Source of the DNA: Defluviitalea raffinosedens
GTDB lineage: Bacteria > Bacillota > Clostridia > Lachnospirales > Defluviitaleaceae
Length of the DNA: 64,000 nucleotides
NCBI RefSeq assembly: GCF_016908775.1
Contig: NZ_JAFBEP010000012.1
Location: 19,190 to 83,189, forward strand
Direction: 5' to 3'
Part shown: in pieces, positions 26,487 through 34,874 of the stretch
Numbering within the stretch: position 1 is the stretch's first letter
How the letters are laid out: each line of letters begins with the position of its first letter
The notes under the pieces: generated by a model
What the model was told of the DNA's origin: nothing
The model's database searches: none
The model's input: only the letters and a program-made list of their open reading frames with translations
Position numbers and translations under genes: made by a program

Positions 26487-26509
26487 TTGTAATATTATAT
26501 GTATTACAA
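26487..26509 (-). promoter_or_regulatory. Palindrome upstream of the cupin gene
   Basis: TTGTAATA at 26487-26494 and TATTACAA at 26502-26509 form a perfect 8-bp inverted repeat with a 7-nt spacer, 24 bp before ATG 26463 of the minus-strand cupin gene. Its size and symmetry suit a dimeric repressor. The cognate regulator cannot be named. Confidence 0.45.
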
Positions 26510-26618
26510 TATTAAGAAAGTGATGAAATTATTGGTAAAAATCAGATATTTCTCTGAGCAGTTTTATGACTCGGGTAAAGAAAGTTATTTCGATGGGTAA
26601 AGAATATAGTGTTTAAGT

Positions 26619-26695
26619 AGAAATTTGTCGGTTTTACTGACTGCACTCGGTGCAAGAGTTTCATAAGTAAAATTTTTTCTTGTGACCAAATTTCT
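26619..26695 (+). ncRNA. Candidate structured RNA upstream of the pilus operon
   Basis: AGAAATTTG (26619-26627) pairs with CAAATTTCT (26687-26695). Inside, TTTTACT (26632-26638) pairs with AGTAAAA (26666-26672), and a tight hairpin TGCAC-TCG-GTGCA fills 26642-26654. It lies 82 nt before the pilB start on the same strand. I do not recognise a known riboswitch class and see no GEMM-type c-di-GMP core. It may be a leader RNA, an operator array or chance. Confidence 0.25.
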
Positions 26696-26777
26696 GTTTT
26701 TGATATCCATGTATAGATCAGCCATATTTGATTTAAACTAACTAGAAATATTTCAGTGCATACGAGTTGGTGACATT

Positions 26778-28442
26778 ATGAATCAGCGTTTGGGAGATAT
26801 TTTAGTTAACAGTGGATTGATTACTAAAAAACAGTTGGACGAAGCATTGAAAGAACGCAGTGAAACCAATAAGAAGTTAGGTGAAGTACTGATCGAATTG
26901 GGGTATGTTACTGAGGAAGATTTATTAAAAACCCTTGAAATTCAGCTAGGAATTCCAAGGGTTAATCTGGAGGAAGAATGGATTAATCCGAAGGTTCCGC
27001 AGCTTATTAGTGAAGATTTGGCCAGAAGACATATGGTTTTTCCTTTTAAAGAAGAAGATAAGATTTTACATGTTGCTATGGAAGATCCTTTAAATTTCTA
27101 TGGAATTGATGATTTAAAAATCACAACAGGACGTGGAATAAAGCCATATATTGCAACCAAAAAAAGTATACAGGTAGCCATAGAAAGATATTATGGAAAA
27201 CAGTCTGCGAAACAAGCAATGGAAGATTTTAGAAGACAACAGGGGGAATTAGAAGAAGAAATCGAAGCTGAAATTTCAGATGTTGAAATGGCACCTATTG
27301 TCCGTATTGTGAATTCAATTATTAAACAAGCAATTATCAGTCGTGCCAGTGACATTCATATTGAACCTTTCGAAGAGTTCCTTAGAGTTCGCCTTAGAAT
27401 TGATGGTGAATTGCAGGAAGCTATGAGATTGGATATCAATGCGCATCAAGCTGTTGTGGCAAGGATCAAGATTCTTGGTAAAATGAATATCGCAGAAAAA
27501 AGACTTCCACAAGATGGGCGGATAGAGATTAAAGCAAATAACCGGGAAATCGACCTTAGAATATCCATATATCCTACGGTTTATGGTGAAAAAATCGTGA
27601 TTCGATTACTGGATAGAAATAACTTCATAAAAGGAAGGGATAATTTAGGATTTACAAACGAGGATAGTCAACGTATTGATTATTTGATTAGAAATCCTGA
27701 TGGTATTCTGCTGGTTACTGGTCCTACAGGAAGCGGAAAAACGACAACTCTTTATACTTTACTTTCAGAGCTTAATGATGAACATAAAAATATCGTAACC
27801 GTTGAAGATCCGGTAGAATATAAAATTTTTGGATTAAATCAGACATCGGTCAATCCCAAAATTGGCCTGACCTTTGCTCATGTACTTCGCTCCATCTTAA
27901 GGCAAGATCCGGACATTATTATGATTGGTGAGATCCGTGATGCGGAGACTTCACAGATAGCAATAAGAGCCGCTATTACTGGTCATTTGGTATTAAGTAC
28001 GCTGCACACCAAAGACACTGCTTCAACGATCATACGGTTATTGGATATGGGGGTGGAACCCTATCTTTTATCATCTGCTTTAATAGGGGTAATTTCCCAA
28101 AGGCTTGTGAAAAAAATCTGCCATCACTGTAAAATTGCCTATGAACCGAGTGAAAATGAATTGAATATCCTAAAGATCAAGGAATTAAAAATCCTTTACA
28201 AAGGAGAAGGATGCAACTACTGTAAAAACACAGGCTACAGAGGAAGAACGGCAATCCATGAAATCATGTATGTAGATCAAGAAATCAGGAAATTAATAAA
28301 TAAAAATGCGATTGAAGATGAGATAAAGGATGCTGCGATTAAAAACGGAATGACTACTTTAAGTGAGAATTGCAAAAAGCTCGTAATAGAAGGTATTACC
28401 ACTGTCGAAGAATTTATAAGAATTTCATATTCTTTAGACTAG
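26778..28442 (+). CDS. pilB: Type IV pilus assembly ATPase PilB
   Basis: A 554-residue secretion ATPase that powers pilus extension at the inner face of the membrane. The N-terminal MshEN/T2SSE-N domain (RLGDILVNSGLITKKQLDEA) covers about residues 1-150. The ATPase core has Walker A GPTGSGKTTTLY from residue 315, an Asp box (ILRQDPDIIMIGEIRD) and a His box (GHLVLSTLHT). A tetracysteine zinc motif (CHHC and CNYC) lies near residues 450-480. The length and domain order match PilB/GspE. It opens the pilus operon, 13 nt before pilC. GGTGACATT precedes the ATG. Confidence 0.9.
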   Translation: MNQRLGDILVNSGLITKKQLDEALKERSETNKKLGEVLIELGYVTEEDLLKTLEIQLGIPRVNLEEEWINPKVPQLISEDLARRHMVFPFKEEDKILHVAMEDPLNFYGIDDLKITTGRGIKPYIATKKSIQVAIERYYGKQSAKQAMEDFRRQQGELEEEIEAEISDVEMAPIVRIVNSIIKQAIISRASDIHIEPFEEFLRVRLRIDGELQEAMRLDINAHQAVVARIKILGKMNIAEKRLPQDGRIEIKANNREIDLRISIYPTVYGEKIVIRLLDRNNFIKGRDNLGFTNEDSQRIDYLIRNPDGILLVTGPTGSGKTTTLYTLLSELNDEHKNIVTVEDPVEYKIFGLNQTSVNPKIGLTFAHVLRSILRQDPDIIMIGEIRDAETSQIAIRAAITGHLVLSTLHTKDTASTIIRLLDMGVEPYLLSSALIGVISQRLVKKICHHCKIAYEPSENELNILKIKELKILYKGEGCNYCKNTGYRGRTAIHEIMYVDQEIRKLINKNAIEDEIKDAAIKNGMTTLSENCKKLVIEGITTVEEFIRISYSLD

Positions 28443-28455
28443 GAGTTTGAAAGAA

Positions 28456-29664
28456 ATGCCTCAATTTAAATATCAAGCAATATCCCAAACAGGAAAAAGG
28501 CTGGAAGGTATTCAGGATGCCAATAATGAATCAGAAGTAATCGCTTTACTTAAAGAAAAAGGGTATATCCCCATTAAGATTTTTAAGCAGTTAGACAAGG
28601 ATATTTTAAAGAACTCTTTATCGTTTGAAAAAGTAAAAGCAAAGGATCTATCTAATTTTTGCCGCCAATTTTACTTTATGATCCATGCCGGTGTAACCAT
28701 AGCAAGCGGTTTGGACATTTTAAGAAAGCAAATAGAAAATAAGAAATTAAGAGAAGCACTTGAGGGTATGTATATAGATGTTCAAAAGGGCCAGGAATTA
28801 TCCCAAAGCATGAAAAAATATGAAAACATCTTTCCACAGCTACTGATTCATATGACGGAAGTCGGAGAAGTCAGTGGAAATCTTGATATCATTATGGATC
28901 AAATGGCTCTTCATTATGAGAAAGAAAGCAAGATACAGGATCAAATCAAAAATGCTATGATTTATCCAGTTATTTTAGGAATTGCTTCTGTTCTTGTGAT
29001 GCTTTTTCTGCTGACTTTTGTAATGCCTTCTTTTGTAACTATGTTTGAAACTTCAGGTGTAGAATTACCTGGACCCACAAAAGTCTTAATCAGGATTAGT
29101 AATTTTGTTATAAGATATTGGTACGTACTTTTAGCATTTATTTTATTGCTTTTTAGTTTATTCAGGATTTTTTCCAGGACGAACAGAGGAAGATTTGTTT
29201 TAGATACCATAAAAATGAAAATACCCATTGTGAACAAAGCAATAGAAAAAATTGTGTCCTCCAGGTTTGCGAGTACTTTATCCATTTTGCTTTCCAGTGG
29301 TATTTCCTTAATTGAAGCGATGGAAGTTGTTTCTAAAGTTGTAAGGAATAAAATTGTTGAGGATGGATTGATCCTTGCCAGTGAAGAGATGAGAAAAGGA
29401 GCAGAGTTAGCCTCAGCATTACAGAGAATAAACTTTTTCCCCCCTCTGGTTATCTCAACGATCAGGATAGGGGAGTATTCCGGGACTTTGGATGATATTT
29501 TAGCACAACTAGTAGATTTTTATGATTCAGAGGTGGAGTCTGCGATTAAAAGTCTTATAACAGCTTTGGAACCTTTAATGATCGTTGTTATGGCAGTGTT
29601 AATTGGTTCTATTGTCATTGCTATGGTGTTACCGATGTTTGAACTTGGTCAGACAATTTCGTAA
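28456..29664 (+). CDS. pilC: Type IV pilus platform protein PilC
   Basis: A 402-residue polytopic membrane protein. ATG 28456 (MPQFKYQA) has AGGAG 10 nt upstream; an in-frame TTG at 28447 overlaps that site. Two T2SSF domains of about 120 residues are present (FCRQFYFMIHAGVTIASGLD near residue 67 and RFASTLSILLSSGISLIEAM near 270). Three membrane segments lie near residues 165-195, 215-237 and 368-395. It couples the PilB motor to the growing pilus. Position and length (about 400) are standard for PilC/GspF. Confidence 0.9.
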   Translation: MPQFKYQAISQTGKRLEGIQDANNESEVIALLKEKGYIPIKIFKQLDKDILKNSLSFEKVKAKDLSNFCRQFYFMIHAGVTIASGLDILRKQIENKKLREALEGMYIDVQKGQELSQSMKKYENIFPQLLIHMTEVGEVSGNLDIIMDQMALHYEKESKIQDQIKNAMIYPVILGIASVLVMLFLLTFVMPSFVTMFETSGVELPGPTKVLIRISNFVIRYWYVLLAFILLLFSLFRIFSRTNRGRFVLDTIKMKIPIVNKAIEKIVSSRFASTLSILLSSGISLIEAMEVVSKVVRNKIVEDGLILASEEMRKGAELASALQRINFFPPLVISTIRIGEYSGTLDDILAQLVDFYDSEVESAIKSLITALEPLMIVVMAVLIGSIVIAMVLPMFELGQTIS

Positions 29665-29777
29665 CCCATAAGTATTTTTAAGATATTTATACCAGCAATT
29701 TAATGATAAAAGCGTAATTTTATCAAAATAGGACATAATAATACTGCAATGAATTAAAAATTTTGAGGAAGGTAGAT

Positions 29778-30212
29778 ATGAAAAAGATCAAAAAATATTT
29801 GAAAAGTACACAGGGTTTTAGCTTAATTGAATTAATCGTTGTTATAGCAATATTAGCAGTATTGGCTGTTATTGCAGTACCAAGACTTGTGGGGTATCAA
29901 GAGAGAGCCAGAACAAGTACAGACCGCAATAATGCCAGCATTATAGGTAATGCGGTGAGTTTGGCATTGGCAGAAGGAGATTTAAAACTTAACCAAAGTA
30001 ATGGTACAGCAACTGGTTTTGTAGGTTATGAGGGGAGTTCAGTTGCTGCCAGTGATTTAAGTACCATCTTGGTACCGAAATATCTTGAATCGATTCCTAA
30101 GCCTCAATCTGTCGCAGCTGAAGATTTTACAATTAATGTTAATACGAATGGTACGATCAGTATTACTGCCGGTGGCGAAACATTCTATCCATTAACTGAT
30201 GTTAGCGAATAA
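29778..30212 (+). CDS. Type IV major pilin (class IVa-like prepilin)
   Basis: A 144-residue prepilin. ATG 29778 has GAGGAAGG upstream; an in-frame TTG at 29763 is less likely. The leader MKKIKKYLKSTQG ends at the prepilin peptidase site G13/F14 and the mature start FSLIE carries the Glu5 needed for assembly. A hydrophobic helix (LIVVIAILAVLAVIAVP) follows. The remaining 100 residues form a small Ser/Thr/Gly-rich headgroup without the usual C-terminal disulfide pair. It sits directly after pilC and before a hairpin at 30222-30258, which fits high expression as the main subunit. No prepilin peptidase is in this cluster. Confidence 0.88.
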   Translation: MKKIKKYLKSTQGFSLIELIVVIAILAVLAVIAVPRLVGYQERARTSTDRNNASIIGNAVSLALAEGDLKLNQSNGTATGFVGYEGSSVAASDLSTILVPKYLESIPKPQSVAAEDFTINVNTNGTISITAGGETFYPLTDVSE

Positions 30213-30221
30213 GCTTGATCA

Positions 30222-30258
30222 TTCACCCTCTTTTCTGAATACAGGAAAAGAGGGTGAA
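30222..30258 (+). terminator. Hairpin after the pilin gene
   Basis: A perfect 13-bp stem (TTCACCCTCTTTT at 30222-30234, AAAAGAGGGTGAA at 30246-30258) with an 11-nt loop. It lies between the pilin and pilM genes and would make transcription or mRNA stability favour pilin over the assembly genes. Confidence 0.6.
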
Positions 30259-30279
30259 AATTATGAAAGGTGATTATAA

Positions 30280-31338
30280 GTGAGGAATATTACATTAGAT
30301 ATAGGTTCTCAGAATATTAGAATCGTTGAGGGAAAAAGCTTCGGCAAAATCTTTACTGCTACGAATTTATGCAGCATTCAAACACCTTTAACAGTTTATG
30401 AAGATGGAATGTTATATGATATCGAAACTTTAGCGAATTATCTTAAAGATAAGGTGAAGCAACATAATATAAAAGCTTCTTACATCTCATATATTATCGA
30501 GAGCTCTTACATATTATCCCGGGAAATAGAAGCTCCTGCAATCAAAAAACATGAACTCTCATCCATGATTCATTATGAAATGGAACATAATCTGCCTAAT
30601 CCTGTTGACTATTATATATTGCAGTTTAAAGTTATACATAAATTCGTTGAAGAAGGTATCAATCGATTGAAGATACTGGTTTCTGCTGTTCCCAAGCATA
30701 TGGTGGAGAGCTATTTTAAATTGTCAAAAATGCTAAATTTAGAACCTCATATATTAAATGTAAAACATGATTCAGTGATCAATCTATTCAAAAAACAATG
30801 TGAAGGAAGTAAAAATATTATTTTTTTACTTCTTGATATGGGGCATAGTTCCATAGATGCTATGATTTATGATCAATGCAGATACAGATATAAAAGAAGA
30901 ATTGATTTAGGAGGTAAAGATATCAGCGAGGAAATTGCAGCATTTTATCACCTTTCCATATCTGAAGCAGAGCAAAGGAAAAAAGATAGTGCTCGAATTA
31001 ATTTAGAGAGCAGAGAAGATAATACTATTGAAAGTATCACGAGAAAACATGTGGATGAATGGATTGAAGAGATTAATAAAATTATTTTATACTTTACAAA
31101 GACCAATGAAGGACAAGCAATCCATAAAATATGGTTATATGGAGGAAGCTCAAAAATCCCTGGTATTTCTGAATATATTTCATTAAAGACCGGGATTTCT
31201 ACAAGCTCTGTTTATGATGTTGTCAGTACAAATCTCATTAAAATGAAAATCAATAAGCCAGAAACAGACATAAAGGACTTATATACAGACTATGCCAATG
31301 CCTTGTCAGGCTGCATAAGAAGCAGGATGATACCATGA
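30280..31338 (+). CDS. pilM: Type IV pilus assembly protein PilM
   Basis: A 352-residue actin-fold protein. GTG 30280 follows GAAAGGTGATTATAA. The opening NITLDIGSQNIRIVEG is the phosphate-1 loop, and later LLLDMGHSSIDAMI and LYGGSSKIPG match the phosphate-2 and adenosine motifs of PilM/FtsA-type ATPases. It binds the cytoplasmic tail of PilN and links the alignment subcomplex to the motor. Its stop overlaps the pilN start by 4 nt (ATGA), so the two are translationally coupled. Confidence 0.85.
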   Translation: MRNITLDIGSQNIRIVEGKSFGKIFTATNLCSIQTPLTVYEDGMLYDIETLANYLKDKVKQHNIKASYISYIIESSYILSREIEAPAIKKHELSSMIHYEMEHNLPNPVDYYILQFKVIHKFVEEGINRLKILVSAVPKHMVESYFKLSKMLNLEPHILNVKHDSVINLFKKQCEGSKNIIFLLLDMGHSSIDAMIYDQCRYRYKRRIDLGGKDISEEIAAFYHLSISEAEQRKKDSARINLESREDNTIESITRKHVDEWIEEINKIILYFTKTNEGQAIHKIWLYGGSSKIPGISEYISLKTGISTSSVYDVVSTNLIKMKINKPETDIKDLYTDYANALSGCIRSRMIP

Positions 31339-31904
31339 TGAATAAAGAGTATAACTTTTTTGCACCCTACATACGAGAATCCAGAAAAATGGCTCGAATG
31401 CGCTTAGGAATTGTGACTGTTTTATTAGTCTTAGTAGGAAGTATGCTCATTTTACAGATTTTTTCTTTTTTTTACTCCAATAAGTTGAAAAAAAAGTTGT
31501 CTTTATTGGAAAGTGAAATAGATACATTTGAAAAGAATCCCAATGTTCAGCAATACAATGAAACCGTCAGAAAATACGAGATTCTCACTGAATACGGTGA
31601 AATCATCACCAATGTTGATCGTCTCATTCAATCCACAGATGTTATAGATATCGATATTTTCAATACTCTTGAAAGATGTTTTCCTGCCAATGTCAATATT
31701 ACATCGCTATCATTAGATATGTTTGAACTGTCCATTCAAGGCAGTGGAACTTCTATGAAGGACATAGCAGAGCTTGAAAGAAACATGAGAAACAATGAAA
31801 GATTTGATAAGGTTCATGTGAGTGTAATCAATCGTAGTGAAAATACAACGACTTTTTCTGTTACGTGCCTTATTAAGGATGTGAGAATTAATGAAGCTCA
31901 GTAG
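31335..31904 (+). CDS. pilN: Type IV pilus assembly protein PilN
   Basis: A 189-residue bitopic membrane protein. A short cytoplasmic N-terminus (KEYNFFAPYIRESRK) is followed by one membrane helix (about residues 23-48), a coiled-coil stretch (KLKKKLSLLESEIDTFEKN) and a ferredoxin-like C-terminal domain with the FNTLERCFPANVNITSLSLD segment typical of PilN. It overlaps pilM by 4 nt and pilO by 14 nt. The PilM-PilN-PilO order is conserved in type IV pilus operons and forms the inner-membrane alignment complex. Confidence 0.82.
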   Translation: MMNKEYNFFAPYIRESRKMARMRLGIVTVLLVLVGSMLILQIFSFFYSNKLKKKLSLLESEIDTFEKNPNVQQYNETVRKYEILTEYGEIITNVDRLIQSTDVIDIDIFNTLERCFPANVNITSLSLDMFELSIQGSGTSMKDIAELERNMRNNERFDKVHVSVINRSENTTTFSVTCLIKDVRINEAQ

Positions 31905-32586
31905 ACGAGAAATCATCCTAATCAGTATATTACTTGTCTTATTGATAGGGTATGGATATGGTCACTACATTTATTCACCAAATAAAAGTAAAATGAGGGC
32001 GCTGAAAGAAGAGGTGGATCTTGCCCAGAAAGTGGTTCAGGAATATCAGCTTAAAGCAATACCTGAAAATAAACTATATGAGGATTATGCACAAGCTGTA
32101 CAGCATACAATATCGATAACCAATCGGTATTATCCGGACATGTTGCAGTCCGAAATCATTTCAGATATGCAAAAAATCATCGAAGGCTCGGGTATTCAGG
32201 TAAGCAGCATGAACTTTTCAAGTCCGACATATACGGTCGTTATGCCACGGCCTGAGGTGAATGGTACAGTCAGTGTACTGGAGAATTTGGCGCTTTCTTT
32301 TAACCATCCTACAGAGGAAGTAAAAGAAACTACTCAAATTAATTCTGATCAAAACGAGCAAGTCAAATATATGAGTATCACATTGAGCTTTACTGGAACT
32401 TATAGTAATATAAAAAATTTTATTCATCAAATTAACAATAATAGATATCAATTGATACTTAATCATATTGCATTCAATTCTACAAATCAAAAAGAAATGT
32501 ATGTTGGCAATGCAGTTATTGACGTATATAGCATGCCACATATAGCAGAAGAAGAGAATAATACTTCTACCCGTCCTGTAAGTTAA
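31891..32586 (+). CDS. pilO: Type IV pilus assembly protein PilO
   Basis: A 231-residue bitopic membrane protein. An N-terminal helix (REIILISILLVLLIGYGYGHYIY) is followed by a coiled-coil segment (KSKMRALKEEVDLAQKVVQEY) and a C-terminal ferredoxin-like domain, with YMSITLSFTGTYSNIKNFIHQINNN as the recognisable PilO core. It would form a heterodimer with PilN. The downstream gap of 45 nt leads to the minor pilin genes. Confidence 0.82.
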   Translation: MKLSRREIILISILLVLLIGYGYGHYIYSPNKSKMRALKEEVDLAQKVVQEYQLKAIPENKLYEDYAQAVQHTISITNRYYPDMLQSEIISDMQKIIEGSGIQVSSMNFSSPTYTVVMPRPEVNGTVSVLENLALSFNHPTEEVKETTQINSDQNEQVKYMSITLSFTGTYSNIKNFIHQINNNRYQLILNHIAFNSTNQKEMYVGNAVIDVYSMPHIAEEENNTSTRPVS

Positions 32587-32631
32587 AAGTATTAGAAAAC
32601 TTCTTCTGGTAATAAAGAAGGTGAAAAAGAA

Positions 32632-33057
32632 GTGATTTCTTTTTTTAGATTTAAGTTTTCTTTAAACCAAGGTTTTACCTTAATAGAAGTGTTGGTATCC
32701 CTATCCTTAATTTCTATGATTCTCACAGCAGTTTTAGGGTTATTTGTGTTTTCCGCCAAGAGCAGTAAAAGATCAAAAGAATCTTTTGATGCAACCTATA
32801 TTGCCAGAAATCATATGGAAATGATTTATGGACTAAGTAAAACCGTTGATTTCGAATCCGGGCTTGACAGACTTCGAACAGAAAAAGGTTTTGAAAGACT
32901 TTCACTTTCTGAAAATTTATTTGGTAAGACTGTGGAGGAGAAATATGTGACCATTTCTCTTAAAGAATGGGGTAATCTGATCGATGCGATCGTGAATGTT
33001 TACGAAGACAGTATTTTAAGGGCTAAAATGGAAACTTTATTAATCTGGGCGGAATAG
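32632..33057 (+). CDS. Prepilin-type minor pilin (PilV/GspI-like)
   Basis: A 141-residue protein; GTG 32632 follows AAGAAGGTG. The N-terminus has a short leader ending NQG/FTLIE, the prepilin peptidase signature with Glu5, then the hydrophobic stretch VLVSLSLISMILTAVLGLFVF. The C-terminal headgroup is short and mixed. In pilus operons such a protein just upstream of PilW/PilX-like ones is usually a minor pilin that primes assembly at the tip. The PilV/GspI assignment is by position and length. Confidence 0.75.
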   Translation: MISFFRFKFSLNQGFTLIEVLVSLSLISMILTAVLGLFVFSAKSSKRSKESFDATYIARNHMEMIYGLSKTVDFESGLDRLRTEKGFERLSLSENLFGKTVEEKYVTISLKEWGNLIDAIVNVYEDSILRAKMETLLIWAE

Positions 33058-33067
33058 GTGTTTTACA

Positions 33068-33466
33068 ATGATCAATAATGAACAGGGAGTTACTCTAATA
33101 GAACTAATTATCTCTTTAGCAATTTTTTCAGTCATTATCTCTATAACTTTATCGGTTTTATTGCTTGGCAGCAAAACTTTTAAACAGCAAACAACAGAAA
33201 CCAATGATCTAATGAATATAAGCAATGCAATCCACTATTTGACGAAAGAAATCAGAAAAGCAGATCAGGTAAAGGTAGAAAGCGGAATGCTTATTTTAAA
33301 TGAAAAAGACATATATAAACTAGAGAATCAAGCCATTATGAAAAACAGTACGCCGGTGTTTTATAACATAGAGGCATTTGAGATTAATAAAGTAAGTTCA
33401 AAAATAGAAATTGTAATTAAAGGAATTGGGGAAGAAGAAGTGGAATCAACCATTTACCTAAGATAA
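33068..33466 (+). CDS. Prepilin-type minor pilin (PilW/GspJ-like)
   Basis: A 132-residue protein; ATG 33068 with AGGTG upstream. The leader is only MINNEQG, then VTLIELIISLAIFSVIISIT, a prepilin-type helix with Glu5 and Val rather than Phe at position 1 after the cleavage site. The rest is a small beta-rich headgroup. It lies 10 nt after the previous minor pilin and 10 nt before the large PilX-like gene, so it is part of the same operon. Confidence 0.75.
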   Translation: MINNEQGVTLIELIISLAIFSVIISITLSVLLLGSKTFKQQTTETNDLMNISNAIHYLTKEIRKADQVKVESGMLILNEKDIYKLENQAIMKNSTPVFYNIEAFEINKVSSKIEIVIKGIGEEEVESTIYLR

Positions 33467-33476
33467 AGGAGCTTGT

Positions 33477-34874
33477 ATGGTATTGTTTAAAAAATGGATT
33501 AAAAACGAAAAGGGCTTTGCCCTTACTTTTGTTTTACTGGTATTGGTTGTTGTATCGATATTGGGACTGGCAATCATAGGCATGACCACATCTGCTTTTA
33601 AAATGACAAGAATCCATTCTGACAGCGAAAGTGCTTATTACATAGCAGAAGGAGGGGTGAACTATACGATTGATTGGATTCGTACGAAGGTGAATGATTT
33701 ATACGATAGGGTCCGTTCTGCAGATGAGTTTTTTGCTAACTTAGAAAGCAATATGAATAAGCCTATCATACTTGATACTTTTGAAAGTAATTTTGGGAGA
33801 ACTCCGGAAGCCATGATTACCATTACCGGCTCTCGTAGAAGCGGAGAAGACAGTGCAGATTATACCATAACCTCCAGAGGACGTATAGGCAACAGTACAA
33901 GAACTGTAAAATCAGTGATAACAGTCAATTGGACTGAAAATGGTTTCGCTTATATGAAAGATATTTTTTTATATGGCTCGAAACTCAAATTTACCGGCAG
34001 CAGTATCAATGGAGAAGAAGGAACGATCATATTTGATTCAATCAATTTGGATAATAATCCTTCTTTGAAAGTCTCTAATTTATATTTTAATGCTTCTGTT
34101 ACTTTGGATCATAGTTCCGGAGATATTGGAAACAGAAACAAGCCGGGAAAAATATATATTAATGGAGATTTGAATTTTCTAAGCGGTGCTGTTCGAGATA
34201 TTTTTGGAGATGTATATGTGAATGGCAATCTAAAACTAGCAGGGGCCAGGCTTTATGGAAATGTCTATGTGAATGGAGATGTTGAATTGGATTGGACGCC
34301 ACAAATCCATGAAAACATATACTATACGGGAATTTTGAAAGCTCCAGAATATTTTAGTAGGGATTTATTGGATAAATGTATAAAAGTAGATGAACTACCT
34401 GATTTTGAAATACCTTTATTAGATTTTGAGCTTAGAGAAGATGCATGGTATGCTGCCCATGGTTACACAGTACAAGATAATGTATCCGAAGAGAATATAC
34501 CTGATCATGCCAGAATCCTGGCGAATCACTATTATTCGGACAGCAGCCAAAGTCCCAGTGGTAATATTATCATCATCAGTAAAGGGGATATTGTTATAAA
34601 AGGCTGGCGCCACATTACAGGGGTGTTAATTGCGCCCAATGGCAGTGTATTTCTTGAAGGAGGTTCTTTTACAGGGATTATCCTGTCTAAAGGAGGAGTA
34701 ATTACAGAAAGGGGAGGCTGGGATCTAAATATGAAACAGCTTTCTGACTTTTTTACGGAGGATACTTTGCCTGTAACTGTATCGAAACACAGAGAAATAG
34801 ATGCTGGGGGTGAAGAAACTGATACGAATGAGCAAAACAGAGTGATCATTAAATCTCCTGTTCAGGAGAAATGA
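33477..34874 (+). CDS. PilX-like minor pilin with beta-helix domain
   Basis: A 465-residue protein; ATG 33477 has AAGGAGC 4 nt upstream. The N-terminus NEKGFALTFVLLVLVVVSILGLAIIGMT is a PilX/GspK-type prepilin helix without Glu5. Residues about 40-160 form the usual YIAEGGVNY region. From about residue 165 there are short repeats such as IYINGDLNFLSG, VYVNGNLKLAG and VYVNGDVELD, and later IIIISKGDIVIKG. These suggest a right-handed beta-helix or polymer-forming-type fold. It may be a tip adhesin or large minor pilin. Its 3' end overlaps the convergent nuclease gene by 26 nt. Confidence 0.72.
   Translation: MVLFKKWIKNEKGFALTFVLLVLVVVSILGLAIIGMTTSAFKMTRIHSDSESAYYIAEGGVNYTIDWIRTKVNDLYDRVRSADEFFANLESNMNKPIILDTFESNFGRTPEAMITITGSRRSGEDSADYTITSRGRIGNSTRTVKSVITVNWTENGFAYMKDIFLYGSKLKFTGSSINGEEGTIIFDSINLDNNPSLKVSNLYFNASVTLDHSSGDIGNRNKPGKIYINGDLNFLSGAVRDIFGDVYVNGNLKLAGARLYGNVYVNGDVELDWTPQIHENIYYTGILKAPEYFSRDLLDKCIKVDELPDFEIPLLDFELREDAWYAAHGYTVQDNVSEENIPDHARILANHYYSDSSQSPSGNIIIISKGDIVIKGWRHITGVLIAPNGSVFLEGGSFTGIILSKGGVITERGGWDLNMKQLSDFFTEDTLPVTVSKHREIDAGGEETDTNEQNRVIIKSPVQEK

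Noticed and set aside
26619..26695. GEMM-type c-di-GMP riboswitch
   Set aside because: The pairing is suggestive, but the conserved core and tetraloop receptor elements of that class are not visible, so only an unnamed structured RNA candidate is reported.
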